From: Moraxellaceae bacterium UBA2032 | Lineage (GTDB): Bacteria > Pseudomonadota > Gammaproteobacteria > Pseudomonadales > Moraxellaceae | Assembly (NCBI GenBank): GCA_002333125.1 | Contig: DDBM01000279.1 | Location: forward strand, 2,877 to 12,113 | Direction: 5' to 3' | Length of the DNA: 9,237 nt | Part shown: positions 6,958-9,237 of the stretch, one piece after another | Layout: each line of letters opens with the position of its first letter | How positions within the stretch are numbered: position 1 is the stretch's first letter | Made by a program: the position numbers and the translations under genes | The notes under the pieces: model-generated | What the model was told of the DNA's origin: nothing | The model's input: the letters and a program-made list of their open reading frames with translations, nothing else | Database searches by the model: none

Positions 6958-6987
6958 TTTATGTTGCGTTTAGCTTTAATCACGCAA
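6958..6987 (-). promoter_or_regulatory. Candidate promoter for the surface cluster, with dyad TTGCGT-N12-ACGCAA
   Basis: On the minus strand TTGCGT (6987-6982) could be a -35 box, followed after 18 nt by CATAAA (6963-6958) as a -10 box. The spacer ends with ACGCAA (6969-6964), the inverse of TTGCGT, giving a 6+12+6 dyad that could be an operator. A second -10-like TATAAG lies at 6950-6945 without a good -35. The 5' leader would be about 75-80 nt. Both boxes are imperfect; this is a candidate only. Confidence 0.3.
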
Positions 6988-6994
6988 TGTATCA

Positions 6995-7019
6995 TGACTG
7001 GCTATGTGTATGCCAGTCA
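6995..7019. repeat. Inverted repeat TGACTGGC-N9-GCCAGTCA between the merR-type gene and the surface cluster
   Basis: Perfect 8-bp arms (6995-7002 and 7012-7019) with a 9-nt loop lie 34 nt past the stop of the MerR-type gene. No U-tract follows on the minus strand, so it is not a classical intrinsic terminator. It could be a terminator of another kind, an RNA 3' end structure, or an operator just upstream of the candidate promoter. Together with the dyad at 6964-6987 it is the only clear structure in the 175-nt gap 6879-7053. Confidence 0.6.
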
Positions 7020-7053
7020 CCCTTTATTAAAGCATGCGTAAATTTCGTTACTA

Positions 7054-7872
7054 TTATGTTGGATTATCCTGATTTATAGGCGCAACAAGCTGCTTATTTT
7101 CTTGATTTTTAATGTGTTCCATAATGGCATCAAGACGGCCACCAAAATAATTGGTGATAGATTTTTCCATAGCACGGGCAACCTCGGCATCAATTGCTAC
7201 ATCGGCCAAAGGACGCATTTGCCAAATTAAATCGGCAAGGCGAGTCGTGGCACTACTGGGTGGAATGTTTTCTTTACCATAAGTGTCAATCAAGCGCGCA
7301 ATGACTTCTACAAACATATCGGCCACAAGTTCAACATTGGCACGTACACCAGACACAATATTGAGTAATTCACCTAAGGGTAATCCTAAAGAAACTAGCT
7401 TTAAGCCTACATCTAACAAACGTGGACTAGGTACGCGGACTCTAGCATCGTTATCAATAAATTCAATAATACCTAATTCGGCTGCCTGTAAAATTTCGTC
7501 TTGTGTGACGTGGCTGCCAAACAATGCTAATAGTTCTATTGCAGAATAAAACTGTGACGTTTCATCTGACCAAGGGCTAGTAATAGCAGACTCTAAACCT
7601 AATAATTGACTTAAATCTTGGCCTTGCTCCCATGCTTCTATTAGTTCACCTATATTAGCAATGCTGTAGCCACGTGCTAAAAGTTGGCCAATAATACGCA
7701 GACGCGCTAAATGGGTATGGTTGTAGATACCATTTCGGCCACGACGTTCGGGCGGGGGTAAAATGCCTCGGTCTTGATAAGCACGTACATTACGCACGGT
7801 GGTACCTGCAACACGGGCGAGTTCGTCAATGGAGTATTCATGCTGTGTGCTGGCGTGATTTGGGGTGCTCAT
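7054..7872 (-). CDS. MerR-family transcriptional regulator, long form with no cysteines
   Basis: A 272-residue DNA-binding regulator. Residues 12-83 are a typical MerR winged helix-turn-helix: YSIDELARVAGTTVRNVRAY, the DRGILPPPERRGRNGIY wing, then HLARLRIIGQLLARGYSIANIGELI. The remaining 190 residues are helical and much longer than the dimerisation/metal loop of classical metal sensors. There is no Cys anywhere, so thiol-based metal or redox sensing is excluded; the ligand is unknown. It follows hda by 28 nt in the same direction and is probably co-transcribed with it. ATG 7872 is the only start before the HTH; AAGG is 2 nt away and AGGA 11 nt, so the ribosome site is poor. It may act on its own operon or on the surface cluster downstream; neither is shown. 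Confidence 0.85.
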   Translation of the reverse strand: MSTPNHASTQHEYSIDELARVAGTTVRNVRAYQDRGILPPPERRGRNGIYNHTHLARLRIIGQLLARGYSIANIGELIEAWEQGQDLSQLLGLESAITSPWSDETSQFYSAIELLALFGSHVTQDEILQAAELGIIEFIDNDARVRVPSPRLLDVGLKLVSLGLPLGELLNIVSGVRANVELVADMFVEVIARLIDTYGKENIPPSSATTRLADLIWQMRPLADVAIDAEVARAMEKSITNYFGGRLDAIMEHIKNQENKQLVAPINQDNPT

Positions 7873-7900
7873 AACCTTATTAATCCTAAAATTTAAATTA

Positions 7901-8608
7901 TTAATGCTCTGTGAGCTGTTTTACAAAATGAAGTGTGAGTCTTTTTCTTTGTTGTAGTGCGCTATTTTCTAAAAAACTTAAATGTTTTAATAATAAACCC
8001 GTGCAATGTGGCCCTTTAAGTAATAAATAACGGGTGATTTCTGGGTCGAGGTCTAAATTACGTCGTCCTAATGCGGCCAATAATAGGGCTTCTCGGTCGG
8101 CGTTGTCTTCGCCATTAGGAATACAAAAACAAGCCGCTTGATTTAAGCGTGACACTAAGTCGGGCAAGCTTAATCCTAAGTTTGATGGTCTAGAGCGTGC
8201 CGCTAACAAAATACGGGTATGACTACTTAAGGCACGATTTAACAAATGAAATAAGGCTTCTTGCCAGTCAGGAAAGCCTTTGATAACTTCGATGTCATCT
8301 AAAGCAATTAAATCATAATGTTCTAAACTTTCTAAACAATAGGGCGTATTGGTTCTAATTAATTCGCGTAATGATAGCAAAATGGTATGAAAACCTTGGT
8401 CACTATAGGTTTCGCAGGCGGCAGCTAATAAATGGGTTTTACCTGTATCGGGTTCACCATAGACAAAACAGCGTTCGTCTGTGCCTGCTAGTAGGCCATC
8501 AATAGCCGATACAATAGCTGACCAACTAGGCCCAGCAAAGTCACTTAATCGGGCATCAAGCCGAGGCCCTAAATTAAGCAGGAGTTGATTATTTTCTCGC
8601 GTTTTCAT
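7901..8608 (-). CDS. hda: DnaA regulatory inactivator Hda
   Basis: AAA+ protein that, with the DNA-loaded sliding clamp, stimulates hydrolysis of DnaA-bound ATP and so limits re-initiation of replication. Its 235 residues fit Hda length. The N-terminal clamp-binding peptide is QLLLNL (8-13). Walker A is GEPDTGKTH (51-59), Walker B is IALDDIE (101-107), sensor 1 lies around RILLAARSRP (122-131), and the arginine finger is likely R144 in DLVSRL. The end RKRLTLHFVKQL matches the Hda C-terminus. E. coli Hda, as I recall it, has Arg for the Walker A Lys; here the canonical Lys is present. In the region expected to hold the sensor 2 Arg (about 188-196, GPHCTGLLL) none is seen. The start overlaps the perM-like stop by 4 nt (ATGA), so translation is coupled. 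Confidence 0.9.
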   Translation of the reverse strand: MKTRENNQLLLNLGPRLDARLSDFAGPSWSAIVSAIDGLLAGTDERCFVYGEPDTGKTHLLAAACETYSDQGFHTILLSLRELIRTNTPYCLESLEHYDLIALDDIEVIKGFPDWQEALFHLLNRALSSHTRILLAARSRPSNLGLSLPDLVSRLNQAACFCIPNGEDNADREALLLAALGRRNLDLDPEITRYLLLKGPHCTGLLLKHLSFLENSALQQRKRLTLHFVKQLTEH

Positions 8609-9237
8609 ACCTTAGGCTCATCGCGTTGATAAAAGGTACTTTGGCGATATCGTTGATGGGCATGTTGTAGCAGCACCATGACAATTGCTGCAACAGGTAA
8701 CGCTAATAACATGCCAACAAAACCAAAGAGTTGTCCGCCCGCCATGACGGCAAAAATAACACCCACGGGTGGAAGTCCGATTTTATCCCCAATAAGATAG
8801 GGTTGTAAAACCCAGCCTTCTAAAACTTGGCCAATGGCAAACACTAGCCATATACCAAGTAGTGGGTCAAGGCTCATGTTGTATTGAAATAATGCTGTAA
8901 TGCTGGCACTAATAATGCCTACAATAAAACCAAAATACGGAATAATGCTCGCCAAACCTGCCAGTAAACCGATGATAATGCCTAATTTAAGGCCAACGAT
9001 TTGTAAGCCAACTGCATAAATAATGCCCAAAAGTAACATAACAATCAGTTGGCCACGTAAAAAGGCTGATAGAACCTCGTTACATTCGCTGGCGAGTTGA
9101 GTCACTGTGGGTTCGATATGACGTGGAATGAGTTCTTTGGTCTGTTTAATAATTTTGTCCCAATCTAGCAGTAAATAAAAAGTCACTACTGGAATTAAAG
9201 AAATCAAACCCACAATACTCATAATATCAACACTAGA
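8605..9237 (-). CDS. perM: AI-2E family transporter / PerM-type permease, C-terminal part (5' end outside window)
   Basis: Polytopic inner-membrane protein of the AI-2E transporter (PF01594-type) family. The frame stays open to the window edge, so 210 residues are visible; ATG 9222 lies in the middle of the coding sequence and is not the start. Motifs include LIPVVTFYLLLDWDKI, SAFLRGQLIVMLLLGIIYA, IPYFGFIVGI, GQVLEGWVLQPYLIGDKIGL and VIFAVMAGGQLFGFVGMLLALP, all typical of the family's C-terminal half. Hydrophobic helices alternate with short loops and the tail is charged. Substrate is unknown; members have been linked to quorum-signal export or Na+/H+ antiport. Adjacency to hda is frequent in gammaproteobacteria. 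Confidence 0.9.
   Translation of the reverse strand, partial: SSVDIMSIVGLISLIPVVTFYLLLDWDKIIKQTKELIPRHIEPTVTQLASECNEVLSAFLRGQLIVMLLLGIIYAVGLQIVGLKLGIIIGLLAGLASIIPYFGFIVGIISASITALFQYNMSLDPLLGIWLVFAIGQVLEGWVLQPYLIGDKIGLPPVGVIFAVMAGGQLFGFVGMLLALPVAAIVMVLLQHAHQRYRQSTFYQRDEPKV

Overview
The window comes from an AT-rich gammaproteobacterial chromosome. CreC/CreD, Hda next to a PerM-type permease, and a DUF2057 (YccT/CsgI-like) protein together point to a gammaproteobacterium, perhaps of the Pseudomonadales/Moraxellaceae type. The genus cannot be fixed from this sequence alone. No tRNA, rRNA, CRISPR array, transposase or phage gene was seen.

Layout. (1) Positions 1-1883, plus strand: the C-terminal end of a CreC-type sensor histidine kinase, then the inner-membrane protein CreD, i.e. 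the 3' end of a cre locus. (2) Positions 1884-1955: a short convergent intergenic gap filled by a palindromic repeat with three copies of the octamer CTGAGCGG or its complement. (3) Positions 1956-6878, minus strand: a tight three-gene cluster transcribed right to left. It holds two tandem, divergent exported beta-helix proteins, each with an N-terminal CSLREA motif, a choice-of-anchor-Q-like segment, Ig-like domain(s) and a C-terminal sorting tail (GlyGly-CTERM-like), followed by a small exported DUF2057 protein. The genes are separated by 11 nt and then overlap by 8 nt, so co-transcription and translational coupling are likely. (4) Positions 6879-7053: an intergenic region with two inverted repeats and a weak candidate promoter for the surface cluster. 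(5) Positions 7054-9237, minus strand: a housekeeping cluster perM (cut by the window edge) - hda - merR-type regulator, with a 4-nt perM/hda overlap and a 28-nt hda/merR gap.

How they fit together. The cre genes are a stress/metabolic two-component signalling module. The perM-hda pair is a common gammaproteobacterial neighbourhood, in which Hda acts on DnaA. The unusual part is the secreted cluster: two probable surface-anchored beta-helix proteins plus a DUF2057 protein, a family whose E. coli member has been reported to inhibit curli assembly. The first beta-helix protein carries a repeat-bearing predicted coiled-coil of about 130 residues, inserted between two cysteines of its CSLREA region. 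This is the feature most worth following up.
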